From Nitrospiraceae bacterium (GTDB lineage Bacteria > Nitrospirota_A > Leptospirillia > Leptospirillales > Leptospirillaceae): 37,052 bases of DNA. A program made the position numbers and the translations under genes. Positions 18,106-26,324 of this stretch are shown here, piece after piece; positions within the stretch are counted from its first letter, which is position 1, and each line of letters begins with the position of its first letter. Location of the stretch: the NCBI GenBank assembly GCA_028064945.1, contig JAPTWQ010000067.1:1-37052 (forward strand). Direction: 5' to 3'. The notes beneath the pieces are model-generated. The model saw only the letters and a list, made by a program, of their open reading frames with translations, had not been told where the DNA came from and did no database searches.

Positions 18106-18384
18106 TCAGGAGTTCCTGTAGATATAGTATCCGAGAACCATGCCGAGAAGGTTGAGCAGGTTGATGTGAACGCTTGTGCCGATGGTGATGTCCAGGAGAA
18201 CAAGCTTCAACGTGAGAGGCCCGCTTGACCCGACTGTGACATGGGTCAGGAAGATGTCCGCGAGCGGTCCGGAAGGCAGAAAAAGGTTAAATACGGCAGT
18301 CAGGATGGATCCGAATGCTGCCCCGAGAAATAGAAAAAGAATGAGAAGCCCCATCCCCTTTTTTTGTTGTCCTGCAAATGCCAA
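18106..18384 (-). CDS. DUF4321-family small membrane protein
   Basis: A 92-residue protein from a TTG at 18384 with AGGA seven bases upstream: a short N-terminus with Lys-Lys, a first helix LLILFLFLGAAFGS, a middle LTLKLVLLDITIGTSVHINLLNLLG, and YYIYR near the end. The pattern matches DUF4321 proteins of many bacteria, whose function is unknown. A start at ATG 18354 would give 82 residues without the positive charges, so the TTG is preferred. It converges on uvrB with eight bases between. Confidence 0.75.
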   Translation of the reverse strand: MAFAGQQKKGMGLLILFLFLGAAFGSILTAVFNLFLPSGPLADIFLTHVTVGSSGPLTLKLVLLDITIGTSVHINLLNLLGMVLGYYIYRNS

Positions 18385-18949
18385 GTGTCTGTCCTGACTG
18401 TTATCAGCGATAGTGCTGTGCTGTCTGTTTCGTCCCGTTATTTGTGCCACGCCGCCAGTTCCCGTCACTCGTTCCTGAGTGGCGGCCGGGCAACTCCTTT
18501 TTATCAGACTAATGAAGCACGATCAGCTAAAAAAATCAAATTTCCCTTTCAGAATAAGGCGGTGCCTGTTCCCTGCGGCTCGCCTGTGGACTTCCGGAAG
18601 CCTATATCCTGCTCCATTGTCTCAAGATAGGCACAGGAGGAGAGGAGGCTCGCTGATAGGGCCCGGATGGAGAATGGTCCGGGTTCGCTTCGGAACAGAA
18701 GAATCGTTGTTGTGTTCTTTGCCATCTCTCTGGTTTGCTTCTCTTTTTTATATTTTTAGGGGAATATTGCATTTTCAAGCCGGTATGATCCATCATGATG
18801 GCGTACGGTGCGCCTGTCTGTAGAGATGGGATGACAACTTGTTGCGGATCCCTTCGCCGGAGATCATTGTTGCGGATAAGTGTTTTTGCAGGAGCGGGGA
18901 AGAGGCGTTCCTTCATGGATGAAATACAGGCCAGAGTGGTCCGGGTGCG
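18385..18949. other. Intergenic region upstream of the globin kinase
   Basis: About 565 bases with no reading frame I would call a gene; the plus-strand frame at 18479-18823 has atypical composition and no family likeness. A small stem CACTC (18466-18470) / GAGTG (18477-18481) is present. An 11-bp direct repeat TTGTTGCGGAT occurs at 18839-18849 and 18867-18877. A 14-codon frame starts at ATG 18915. Confidence 0.5.
18839..18877. repeat. 11-bp direct repeat upstream of the globin kinase
   Basis: TTGTTGCGGAT occurs at 18839-18849 and 18867-18877, a period of 28 bases, ending about 73 bases before the kinase start. Spacing and position fit a regulator site, but two 11-bp copies could also be chance. 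Confidence 0.4.
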
Positions 18950-18959
18950 TTGCTCTTGA
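18915..18959 (+). CDS. Possible 14-codon leader peptide upstream of the kinase
   Basis: ATG 18915 follows AGAGG by nine bases and reads [14 protein letters not shown], stopping at TGA 18957-18959. The stop overlaps an in-frame TTG start of the kinase (18956-18958) in TTGA. This could couple translation of the kinase, which otherwise lacks a clear SD. It could also be chance. Confidence 0.25.
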   Translation: MDEIQARVVRVRCS

Positions 18960-20575
18960 AGATGGGCGGGTCCCTTGAAAAAGCCCGGGAGATGGCCCGG
19001 AGACTTGATCTTTCCGCAGAGGGAATCCAGCGAAGGAAAGACTTTCTCCGGATTGCTCCGGAAGAAGAGGTCGCTGTCCGGGCTCTTGTTCCGTTCTTCA
19101 GGGAGCATGGTCCGGAGTTCGTGCAGATTCTTCATGATCGCATCAATTCTTTTCCCGACAGCCGGGTGATCCTGGAAAAAACACACTCCCAGGCATGGCT
19201 CAGGGCAAGGCATGCCGAGTATTTTGTCGAACTGGTCTCCGGGCCCTATGATCAGGGTTATGTCCACAACCGCCTTGCTGTGGGGATTATCCACCAGGTG
19301 ATTGGTCTGGGTCCTGAGTGGGTCCAGTCTTCCTTTGCGCTTTTTCTGGAGTGGGCCAATGCTCTCCTCAGGGCCGATCCCGCTTCTCCGTGCGTCAATA
19401 ATCCTGCTCTTCCCGAGATCCTCCTGAAAATTGTCTTCTTTGACTCTGGCCTTGTCATGGACTCCTATTTCATGGCGGAACGGGAGCGCATGGATGTGCT
19501 GTCCCGTGTTTTTGAAAAGAATGTGGAGGCTGTCTGGATTCTGGACGGACAATGGTCTGTTTCTCACGCCAACCAGACCTCTGAAAAAGTTATCGGATGG
19601 AGTCCGGAGGAGCTTGCTGGAAGATCTCTTGAGGAGTTTCTCGGGAAAGAGCAGGGGCTGTCTTCTCTTTTCACCGGCGAGATCGGGAAAGTCGCCATGG
19701 AGGAGGGCCATTGGGAGGGATCCCTTTTTCTGCGGCACAAAAATGGCAGCCTCTTTCCTGTCTGGGCTACGGTTAATGTTTTTCGCCGCCATCCATCGGA
19801 GGAATCCATGTATATCCTGGAGTTCAGGGACAGGACCCAGGAGCAGAAAATGCAGGATGAACTCCTCCAGAAGACAAAAGATCTCCTCCGGTCCAATCGC
19901 GATCTCGAACAGTTTGCCTATGTTGCCTCCCATGATCTTCAGGAACCTCTTCGCATGGTGACAAGCTATACGCAGCTCCTCGCCCGTCGATACAAGGGGA
20001 AATTGTCGGATGAGGCCGATGAGTTCATTCACTATGCCGTTGATGGTGCGATCAGGATGCAGTCCCTGATCAACGCGCTTCTGTCTTATTCGAGGGTCGA
20101 TTCCATGGGAAAGGAGCTTGTTCCCTGCGAATCCCGTGTGGCTCTTCAGAATGCCCTGGAAAACTTGAAGATGGCCATCTCTGAATGCGGTGGACAAATT
20201 GAAGCGGAAGACCTGCCTGTTATTCTTGGAGATCCGGTCCAGCTGATGCAGCTGTTCCAGAATCTGGTGGGAAACGCCATCAAGTTTCGCTCCCCCGACA
20301 GGGCTCCGGTTGTGAGAATATCTGCTCGCCGGGATGGAAAATTTTGGCTTTTTTCAGTTTGTGACAATGGAATTGGAATCGCGCCACAGTTTTACGAGAG
20401 AATTTTTGTGATTTTCCAGCGCCTTCACACCAAGGAAGAATATCCCGGAACGGGTATAGGGCTTGCCATGTGCAAGCGGATTATCGAACGACATGGCGGG
20501 ACAATCCGGGTGGAATCCCGTCCGGGAGAAGGGTCTGTGTTCCATTTTACGCTCCGGTCATTCGGGGAGGGGTAG
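18950..20575 (+). CDS. Globin-coupled sensor PAS histidine kinase
   Basis: A 541-residue soluble sensor kinase with no membrane segment. Residues about 15-185 are a protoglobin/globin-coupled-sensor domain; [17 protein letters not shown] carries the likely proximal heme ligand His115. A PAS domain spans about 180-300 ([10 protein letters not shown] to FRDRT). The dimerization/phosphoacceptor domain has His328 in [10 protein letters not shown], and the ATPase domain has N-box GNAIKF, DNGIGIA and GTGIGLA. The likely signal is O2 or another heme-binding gas. The start could be TTG 18950, TTG 18956 or ATG 18962; none has a good SD. Two response regulators follow directly, so it is the sensor of this operon. 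Confidence 0.88.
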   Translation: MLLKMGGSLEKAREMARRLDLSAEGIQRRKDFLRIAPEEEVAVRALVPFFREHGPEFVQILHDRINSFPDSRVILEKTHSQAWLRARHAEYFVELVSGPYDQGYVHNRLAVGIIHQVIGLGPEWVQSSFALFLEWANALLRADPASPCVNNPALPEILLKIVFFDSGLVMDSYFMAERERMDVLSRVFEKNVEAVWILDGQWSVSHANQTSEKVIGWSPEELAGRSLEEFLGKEQGLSSLFTGEIGKVAMEEGHWEGSLFLRHKNGSLFPVWATVNVFRRHPSEESMYILEFRDRTQEQKMQDELLQKTKDLLRSNRDLEQFAYVASHDLQEPLRMVTSYTQLLARRYKGKLSDEADEFIHYAVDGAIRMQSLINALLSYSRVDSMGKELVPCESRVALQNALENLKMAISECGGQIEAEDLPVILGDPVQLMQLFQNLVGNAIKFRSPDRAPVVRISARRDGKFWLFSVCDNGIGIAPQFYERIFVIFQRLHTKEEYPGTGIGLAMCKRIIERHGGTIRVESRPGEGSVFHFTLRSFGEG

Positions 20576-20619
20576 CAATATCCGGAGGTCGGTGCCGGAG
20601 CAATGAAGAAGGATGTGCG

Positions 20620-21084
20620 ATGATCAGAATTGAAGAGATGGGAAGACCGGTAGAATTTCTGCTTGTGGAGGACAATCCGGGTGATGTGCGACTGACCAAA
20701 GAGGCATTAACAGACAGCAAGGTCAGGAACAATCTCAATGTTCTGGGAGATGGCTTTGCCGCCATGGATTTCCTTCACCGGAATCCTCCCTACGAGAATG
20801 CCCAGAGGCCTGACATTATTCTTCTTGACCTGAATCTTCCCAGAATGGATGGGCGTGAGGTCCTTTCAAGGATCAAGGCTGATCCGGATCTCAGGCGAAT
20901 ACCGGTGGTCGTGATCACTTCCTCGGAAGCAGAGCAGGATATCCTTAAAACCTATGACCTTCACGTGAACTGCTATGTGACGAAGCCGGTGGATCTTGAC
21001 CAGTTCATCAAAGTTGTCCAGTCCATCGAAACGTTCTGGCTGACAATCGTAAAGCTTCCCAGCCCCGACATCCTGGAACGGTGA
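20620..21084 (+). CDS. Single-domain response regulator (Rcp1/CheY-like)
   Basis: A 154-residue receiver domain with no output domain. The acidic pair Glu17/Asp18, phosphoacceptor Asp70 (LLDLNLP), Thr100 and Lys122 (TKP) are all present. The layout, with [11 protein letters not shown] at the start and a longer loop before the Asp, is that of Rcp1-like partners of phytochrome-type kinases. It follows the globin kinase by 44 bases and is the likely direct phosphate acceptor. The ATG at 20620 has AAGGA six bases upstream; an open frame further upstream overlaps the kinase and is not used. The next gene begins after three bases. Confidence 0.92.
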   Translation: MIRIEEMGRPVEFLLVEDNPGDVRLTKEALTDSKVRNNLNVLGDGFAAMDFLHRNPPYENAQRPDIILLDLNLPRMDGREVLSRIKADPDLRRIPVVVITSSEAEQDILKTYDLHVNCYVTKPVDLDQFIKVVQSIETFWLTIVKLPSPDILER

Positions 21085-21087
21085 CCG

Positions 21088-23211
21088 GTGATTGAAAAGT
21101 CTCTCAAGGTTCTCGTTGTCGAGGATAATCCCGGAGATGTTCTTCTTGTGCAGGAAATGCTTCGCTCTGCGAGCGAAGACAGGATACAGCTTTTTTCTGT
21201 CAATCGGATTTCCCGGGCCGGCGGTCTTCTGGATGAAATGTCTGTCGATGCGATTTTACTCGATCTGGGACTTCCCGACAGCAATGGTCTTGAAACGCTT
21301 CGGAATATCCATGAAGTCTGCGAGGAGACTCCGATTATCGTCCTGTCTTCCCAGGAAGATGAACAGCTTGCGGTGACGGCCCTTCAGGTTGGTGCGCAGG
21401 ACTTTCTGGTCAAGGGAACATTCAATGGGCATATCCTGATCCGGTCTATCTTCTATGCCATCAAGCGAAAAGAGATGGACTCGAAGCTTTTTTATATGGC
21501 CTATCATGATCCCCTGACCGGACTGTCAAACCGCAAGCATTTTCATGAACACCTGCTGCACTCGATTGCCTGGAGCGAACGGGCGGCACAAAAGTTTGCT
21601 GTTATTTTTTTTGATCTGGACAATTTCAAGAAGATCAACGACACGTATGGTCATTTGGCCGGGGATCACCTGCTTAGGCAGGTCTCCGACCGGATCCGGC
21701 GCGTTGTCCGGAAAGTGGATACCGTTGCCCGAATGGGCGGGGACGAATTCGCGATCATTCTGAACAATCTCGCAAACTTCAGCTACGTCGCCCATATGGC
21801 GAGAAAGATCAGGAAATATTTATGTCGTCCCTATACTGTCGAATCCACTCTTCTTGAAATCGATTTTTCGATGGGAATCAGCCTTTATCCTCTTGATGGG
21901 CGTAGCGAGTCCGATCTCGTCCGGAAGGCTGACAGGGCCATGTATCAGGCCAAGGCGTCCGGAGCGAAGAGGTTTCATTTCTACAACAATGAAATGGACG
22001 ACAGGGAAACCAGCAGGCAGAACGTTCGTGCCGACTTTAAAAATGCGATCAAAAACAACGAGCTCTGCCTCCACTATCAACCGATTATCAGTCTTCGTAC
22101 CCATGAGATCATGTCTGTCGAGGCGCTTGTTCGCTGGAGACACCCCAGAAGGGGGTTCCTGTTTCCCGGAGATTTCCTGACGGAGATTATGGGGACGGAG
22201 TTGATTGTTTCTCTTGGAGATTTCGTTTTTGAATCAGTCTTTTCATGCCTTTCCAGATGGAAGTCCCAGGGGATCCTGATCCCGGTCAGCGTCAATGTCG
22301 ATCTCATGCAGATGAAACAGCCTGATTTTTATAAAAAAATACTGAGGCTTATGGCCCGTTATCCGGATGTTCCTCCACACCTTTTAGAGATAGAAATTCT
22401 CGAGACGACTTCTGCGGAGGACTTTCCAAACCTTCGGGAAGTTCTTGATTCGCTCCATGGGCTGGGGGTCAGTCTTTCCATCGATGATTTCGGGACAGGG
22501 TATTCCTCTCTTTCCTATCTTAAGAAAATCCCGTTCGATACGCTGAAAATAGACCAGAGTTTTGTGATCAGCATGCTTGAGAACAGGGAAAATCTTGCCA
22601 TTATCGAAAGCATCTCCAGCCTGGCAAGGATTTTTGGCCGCAATGTGGTAGCGGAAGGCATGGAAAAGATGTCCTACAGTCCGATGTTGATGGCGATGGG
22701 ATGTGAGATGGCCCAGGGATATGCCATTTCGAAACCGCTTCCGCCTGAGGAGTTTATTGATTGGAGATCTCTCTGGCTGGAAAGGGACCACTCCGAAGGA
22801 GTCCTGCCTGGCTCGAATATTGCCGAGCTGTCTATACTTCTGACCCAGATATCGCATCTGTCCTGGATACAAAAGATTATTTCCATGGCTGAAAAAGTGG
22901 ATGATTCTTTCTCCTCCATACCTGAGGAAGAAGGGTTGGAACGATCACCTGTTGAGGGCTGGTACAGCAATGAAGGCGTTTCCCTTTACGGCGATATTCC
23001 GACATTCGAACGACTTTCCTCGACCCACAGGGAGTCGGTGGACCTTGTTCGGGAAGTTTTCAGGAGAATCCGAGAAAAAAATAAAAATGCCACCAGGTAT
23101 TATTCTCGCCACCTGCTTTTGCAGAAAGACTCCCTTCTTGCTCTTTATGGAGCCCTTCAAAAAGATGCTCTCTTTCATTCGATAATGCGTGGAAAATTGG
23201 AAAAATCCTGA
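21088..23211 (+). CDS. REC-GGDEF-EAL protein with degenerate CZB-like C-terminal domain
   Basis: A 707-residue cytoplasmic cyclic-di-GMP enzyme. Receiver domain 1-125 has phosphoacceptor Asp59. The GGDEF domain (about 135-310) has an intact GGDEF at 217-221, so diguanylate cyclase activity is plausible. The EAL domain (about 325-575) keeps EAL at 345-347, DDFGTGYSS at 466-474 and AEGME; the usual TES-type Thr is Leu in EILET. The tail 585-690 has the spacing of a CZB domain (His590-x-x-Trp593, a x-Val-x-Gly-Trp segment at 620-625, His647) but Cys is Ser620 and the last His is Val651. GTG start three bases after the previous stop. Net direction of c-di-GMP change is unknown. Confidence 0.9.
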   Translation: MIEKSLKVLVVEDNPGDVLLVQEMLRSASEDRIQLFSVNRISRAGGLLDEMSVDAILLDLGLPDSNGLETLRNIHEVCEETPIIVLSSQEDEQLAVTALQVGAQDFLVKGTFNGHILIRSIFYAIKRKEMDSKLFYMAYHDPLTGLSNRKHFHEHLLHSIAWSERAAQKFAVIFFDLDNFKKINDTYGHLAGDHLLRQVSDRIRRVVRKVDTVARMGGDEFAIILNNLANFSYVAHMARKIRKYLCRPYTVESTLLEIDFSMGISLYPLDGRSESDLVRKADRAMYQAKASGAKRFHFYNNEMDDRETSRQNVRADFKNAIKNNELCLHYQPIISLRTHEIMSVEALVRWRHPRRGFLFPGDFLTEIMGTELIVSLGDFVFESVFSCLSRWKSQGILIPVSVNVDLMQMKQPDFYKKILRLMARYPDVPPHLLEIEILETTSAEDFPNLREVLDSLHGLGVSLSIDDFGTGYSSLSYLKKIPFDTLKIDQSFVISMLENRENLAIIESISSLARIFGRNVVAEGMEKMSYSPMLMAMGCEMAQGYAISKPLPPEEFIDWRSLWLERDHSEGVLPGSNIAELSILLTQISHLSWIQKIISMAEKVDDSFSSIPEEEGLERSPVEGWYSNEGVSLYGDIPTFERLSSTHRESVDLVREVFRRIREKNKNATRYYSRHLLLQKDSLLALYGALQKDALFHSIMRGKLEKS

Positions 23212-23489
23212 TTTTTGCCGGCGGAGAGCGTCAGTGTGTTCCCTTTTTTATCCTTTTTTTAAGGCAGCTTTCCCCTTTTGGCCATTCCATGACAAGAAGA
23301 TTTCATCCTTCATGAACTGAAAGTGACGGCTGCTTCCACCGCCGAACCTGAAAAATGGGTGTCGCGGAGGTTCGGGGGCTTACCACAAGACTTGCGGCAC
23401 TAATGTCTTTGTCATTCTTGACATGGTTCTAACTTGACATGGTAATAATATTATAACATTATAATATTATTAGAGTTGAGGAGAGAAAA
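23212..23489. other. Intergenic region before the efflux operon
   Basis: A T-rich run at 23241-23266 follows the signalling operon without a clean stem. An inverted repeat CCGAACCT (23342-23349) / AGGTTCGG (23368-23375) could fold as a hairpin but lacks a T run. The last 75 bases hold the promoter and operator of the ArsR operon. Confidence 0.5.
23418..23472 (+). promoter_or_regulatory. Promoter/operator of the ArsR efflux operon
   Basis: CTTGACATGGT occurs twice (23417-23427 and 23433-23443), each with a consensus TTGACA. It runs into a perfect inverted repeat, TAATAATATTATAA (23443-23456) and TTATAATATTATTA (23459-23472), with CA between. The dyad covers the -10 region (TATAAT at 23460-23465; CATTAT at 17 bases from the second TTGACA) and ends 17 bases before the repressor ATG. 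ArsR/SmtB repressors typically bind such AT-rich inverted repeats with a two-base centre, so self-repression is likely. Confidence 0.75.
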
Positions 23490-23792
23490 ATGATGACAGG
23501 AAAAATCCCTCCGGGAAAGGCTGTAAAGGGAGCCAGATGTCTACGGATCCTTGGGCATCCAGCGCGTCTTTCGGTGATTGCCATTCTTGCGGAAGGGGAG
23601 AGGAGCGTGAACGATCTTGCAGGACTTGTCGGAGTGAGTCAGTCCAATCTTTCCCAGCACCTTGCCCTCCTGAAAGACAGGGGGATCATCGACTCTGTCC
23701 GCGAGGGACATCAGGTTTTTTACCGGATTGCCAATCCGAGAGTCATGGAGTTTATGCGTCTGATGGAGGAGCTGTTTTGCCATGAATCCTGA
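23490..23792 (+). CDS. ArsR/SmtB-family repressor (YgaV/BigR-like)
   Basis: A 100-residue winged-helix repressor: HPARLSVIAIL in the first helices, recognition helix VSQSNLSQHLALLKDRG, and wing REGHQVFYRI. It lacks the alpha-3 ELCVCDL metal site of ArsR. It has two cysteines, Cys17 near the first helix and Cys97 four residues from the end. The terminal Cys resembles YgaV/BigR-type sulfur sensors, though the other Cys is not in their usual LLILC position. ATG follows GAGGAG. Its stop overlaps the next start by 11 bases. It probably represses the operon by binding the dyad at its promoter; the inducer is inferred. Confidence 0.85.
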   Translation: MMTGKIPPGKAVKGARCLRILGHPARLSVIAILAEGERSVNDLAGLVGVSQSNLSQHLALLKDRGIIDSVREGHQVFYRIANPRVMEFMRLMEELFCHES

Positions 23793-25233
23793 AATCCGTT
23801 TTGCCGGAAGGTGGTCTTTGCCTTTTTCCCGATTCCTTCTCTGCATGCTGTTTTTGGGGGTCTTCTGGAAAGCCTCCGGGGCCAGTGCCCTGACTTTGTC
23901 GGAGGCCGTCTCCCAGGCCCTTTCCAAAAACCCGTCCCTTCTCGAATCAAGCCTGTCGGGCGCGATCATGCATGCCAGAAAGATTCAGGCAATGGGAGCA
24001 TGGCTTCCGGCAATGTCTGTAAGCGAGTCGGCCATCAGTACGACCAACCCCCTGAACGCTTTCGGCCTTCTGCTCAATGAGGGGGTTGTTCAGGCGGGGC
24101 AGCTTTCGAATGTCAATGAGCTGAACAACCCTTCGGTTACCCAAGCGTTCGGTTTTGCGGCGGTTGTTTCCGAGACGGTTTTTCAGGGTGGCAGGCGATA
24201 TTTTACCTACCAGGCATCCACGAAAGGGGAGCAGGCAGCGAACCTGCAGGTTGAAAGAACCCGGGAAGAACTGATCTCCAATGTCACGAAGGCTTATTTC
24301 AATGTGGTTGTTTCGGAGAAAAATCTTGAAGTGATTGACCGGGAGCGTGCGGCAGTGCAGTCCTCTCTTGCCCGGGCTTCCGAGTCCTACAAGGAGGGCG
24401 GAATCGACAAGACGATGTTCGATGAGGCAAAGCTCGAATCCCAGTCCGTCGAACTGTCCTATTTCAGGGCGAAAAAAGCTGTGGAAGTGAACAAGATGAA
24501 ACTTGCGAGACTGATGGGTATTCCATCTGGAAACCTTCGGGACGCATTGTCCAGGGAGCGCTTCAGTCTTCCTCCCGGAGGGGTAAGGTGGGCCCGTTCT
24601 GTTATCGATCGTTACTCGACGGCGAAAAATCAGGCTGTTTCTTCAGAGGCCCTTTCTCACCGCCCGGACTATCAGGCCAGCGTTCTGGAAGTGAAAAGTG
24701 GTTCGAGCCAGCTCTCCGCAGCGCATTCAGGGTTTTGGCCGGCGCTGTCTGCGCAGGGAATTTTTAATGAATATGCGCAGGGAATCAATACCTGGGGAAA
24801 GCAGGACTACACGGTCATGGGGACGCTAAGCTGGTCGATCCTGAATGGGCTCTCCGACAAGGAGGAAAGTGAAAGGTCTCATGCAAGGCTTCGTCAGGCC
24901 CTCTATTCCAGGCAGGATCTGAAGTCAAAAATCGTTTACGAGGTGGAGAAGGCCCGGAGTGATGCCAGAGTGCTGGAGTCGACGCTTGAGTTTGACAGCC
25001 AGAAGGTCAGCATCCGTTCGGAAGAGGAACAAGTGGAAAAAGATCGGGTGACCCAGGGGATTGATCCCCCGGTCAAACTTCTCGAAGCGGAGGTTCGTCT
25101 GGCCAATGCCAGGCTTGCATGGCTTTCGGACAAGACTGCACTTATGGATGCGGGGGTTAATCTTTTGCTGGCAACAGGGGAGCTGGGCAACAGGGGGATG
25201 GTTCCGGGAGCGATGGAGGTTTCTGGAAAATGA
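23782..25233 (+). CDS. TolC-family outer-membrane channel
   Basis: A 483-residue TolC-type efflux channel. An N-terminal signal peptide (hydrophobic 18-36, ending SGASA) is followed by LTLSEAVSQALSKNPSL, the standard TolC/OEP repeat start. Two similar halves with long helical coiled-coil stretches follow, the second with ALSHRPDYQA near 290-300. It provides the exit duct for the RND pump encoded next. The start ATG lies inside the end of the repressor gene and its stop overlaps the following ATG in ATGA, so translation is coupled. Confidence 0.9.
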   Translation: MNPEIRFAGRWSLPFSRFLLCMLFLGVFWKASGASALTLSEAVSQALSKNPSLLESSLSGAIMHARKIQAMGAWLPAMSVSESAISTTNPLNAFGLLLNEGVVQAGQLSNVNELNNPSVTQAFGFAAVVSETVFQGGRRYFTYQASTKGEQAANLQVERTREELISNVTKAYFNVVVSEKNLEVIDRERAAVQSSLARASESYKEGGIDKTMFDEAKLESQSVELSYFRAKKAVEVNKMKLARLMGIPSGNLRDALSRERFSLPPGGVRWARSVIDRYSTAKNQAVSSEALSHRPDYQASVLEVKSGSSQLSAAHSGFWPALSAQGIFNEYAQGINTWGKQDYTVMGTLSWSILNGLSDKEESERSHARLRQALYSRQDLKSKIVYEVEKARSDARVLESTLEFDSQKVSIRSEEEQVEKDRVTQGIDPPVKLLEAEVRLANARLAWLSDKTALMDAGVNLLLATGELGNRGMVPGAMEVSGK

Positions 25234-26324
25234 AAGGTTTTATGATGGAAAAGTTGATAGCACTATGGAAAAAGACGTCTTTTACGGGTGTTATTGGAGT
25301 GTCTCTCCTGTGTCTGGAGTCTTCTTGTCATGAGTCGTCCAGACCTCCGGAAAACAAGATCCTCCCTTCTGTCAATGTCCGTGTCTCGGAGGTCACACAT
25401 GGAGGTGCCACTCATTTGTCCAGGGTTTCCGGTGTTGTCGAAGGTGAAAAAGATGCCAGGATCAACAGCAGGGTTCAGGCAAGGGTCGAGTCTGTCCGTG
25501 TTCGGACAGGCCAGCTGGTTCGCAAGGGAGATCTTCTGCTCAAGCTCTCCGGGCGGGCCGTTTCCGACAGGGTGGCTGCGGCCCGTGCCCGCTTTGATGA
25601 TGCCCATGGGCGATTCTTGAGAGTGGATGCCCTCTATCAGAAAAAAGAGGCTTCAAGGCAGGAATGGGATGAGGCCAGGGCCCGGGACCTGATGGCATCC
25701 GCAGACTACTCTGCAGCAAAAAATGCGTTGTCGATGACTCGCATTACCGCTCCCTTTTCCGGCAGGGTGGCTCTCCGGAACGTCAGGGTCGGGGATGTTG
25801 TCAGCCCCGGTTTTCTTCTTGCTGAAGTCCTGAGGGAGGGGAATCTCCGGGTTACGGCCAATATTCCAGAGCATCTTGCAGGTGATATGGTGCCCGGGAC
25901 GCGTCTTGCCTTCAGGGTCAAGGTCAATGGAACGACAAGGGATTTACCGGCGACGGTCCATTCGGTCTCGCCGAGATCCGACCCGGGAACCCATACTGTC
26001 CTCCTGAGGGCGGATCTCGGTGGTGTTCCCGGGTTGCGTCCGGGTTCTTATGGGGTGCTCCTGTTGCCCTCCGGCAAGGAGTCCGGTGCTCTTGTCCCGA
26101 AAAGTGCCGTGATTGATCACGACGGAATCCGGGAAGTTTTTGTCGTCGAAAACGGAATGGCGGAACTTCGGTTCATCAGGACCGGTCATCTGAAAGCTTC
26201 TCCTGCCCATGGTGGTCCTTTTGTAGAGGTGCTGTCGGGGCTTAATCCCGGAGAGAAGGTTGTCACCTTTCATGATGGAGAGCTGATGAATCAGAGTCCT
26301 GTCCACGTGTTGGGAGAAAGCTGA
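25230..26324 (+). CDS. RND periplasmic adaptor (membrane fusion protein)
   Basis: A 364-residue adaptor. An N-terminal membrane/export stretch (about 17-32) is followed by Cys33, but the residues before it (LESSC) are not a good lipobox, so lipid attachment is uncertain. The lipoyl-like half (RVESVRVRTGQLVRKGDLLLKL), a short alpha-hairpin, then SMTRITAPFSGRVALRNVRVGDVV and a beta-barrel domain follow, all as in AcrA/MexA-type proteins. It joins the pump to the TolC-like channel. The stop overlaps the RND start by one base in TGATG. Confidence 0.9.
   Translation: MKGFMMEKLIALWKKTSFTGVIGVSLLCLESSCHESSRPPENKILPSVNVRVSEVTHGGATHLSRVSGVVEGEKDARINSRVQARVESVRVRTGQLVRKGDLLLKLSGRAVSDRVAAARARFDDAHGRFLRVDALYQKKEASRQEWDEARARDLMASADYSAAKNALSMTRITAPFSGRVALRNVRVGDVVSPGFLLAEVLREGNLRVTANIPEHLAGDMVPGTRLAFRVKVNGTTRDLPATVHSVSPRSDPGTHTVLLRADLGGVPGLRPGSYGVLLLPSGKESGALVPKSAVIDHDGIREVFVVENGMAELRFIRTGHLKASPAHGGPFVEVLSGLNPGEKVVTFHDGELMNQSPVHVLGES

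Noticed and set aside
18479..18823. 114-residue plus-strand frame before the kinase
   Set aside because: No SD, no family likeness, and basic/aromatic composition unlike its neighbours.
18602..20197. 531-residue open frame on the minus strand
   Set aside because: It lies opposite the globin histidine kinase, whose domains are clear; the minus frame has no family likeness and odd composition, so it is a shadow.
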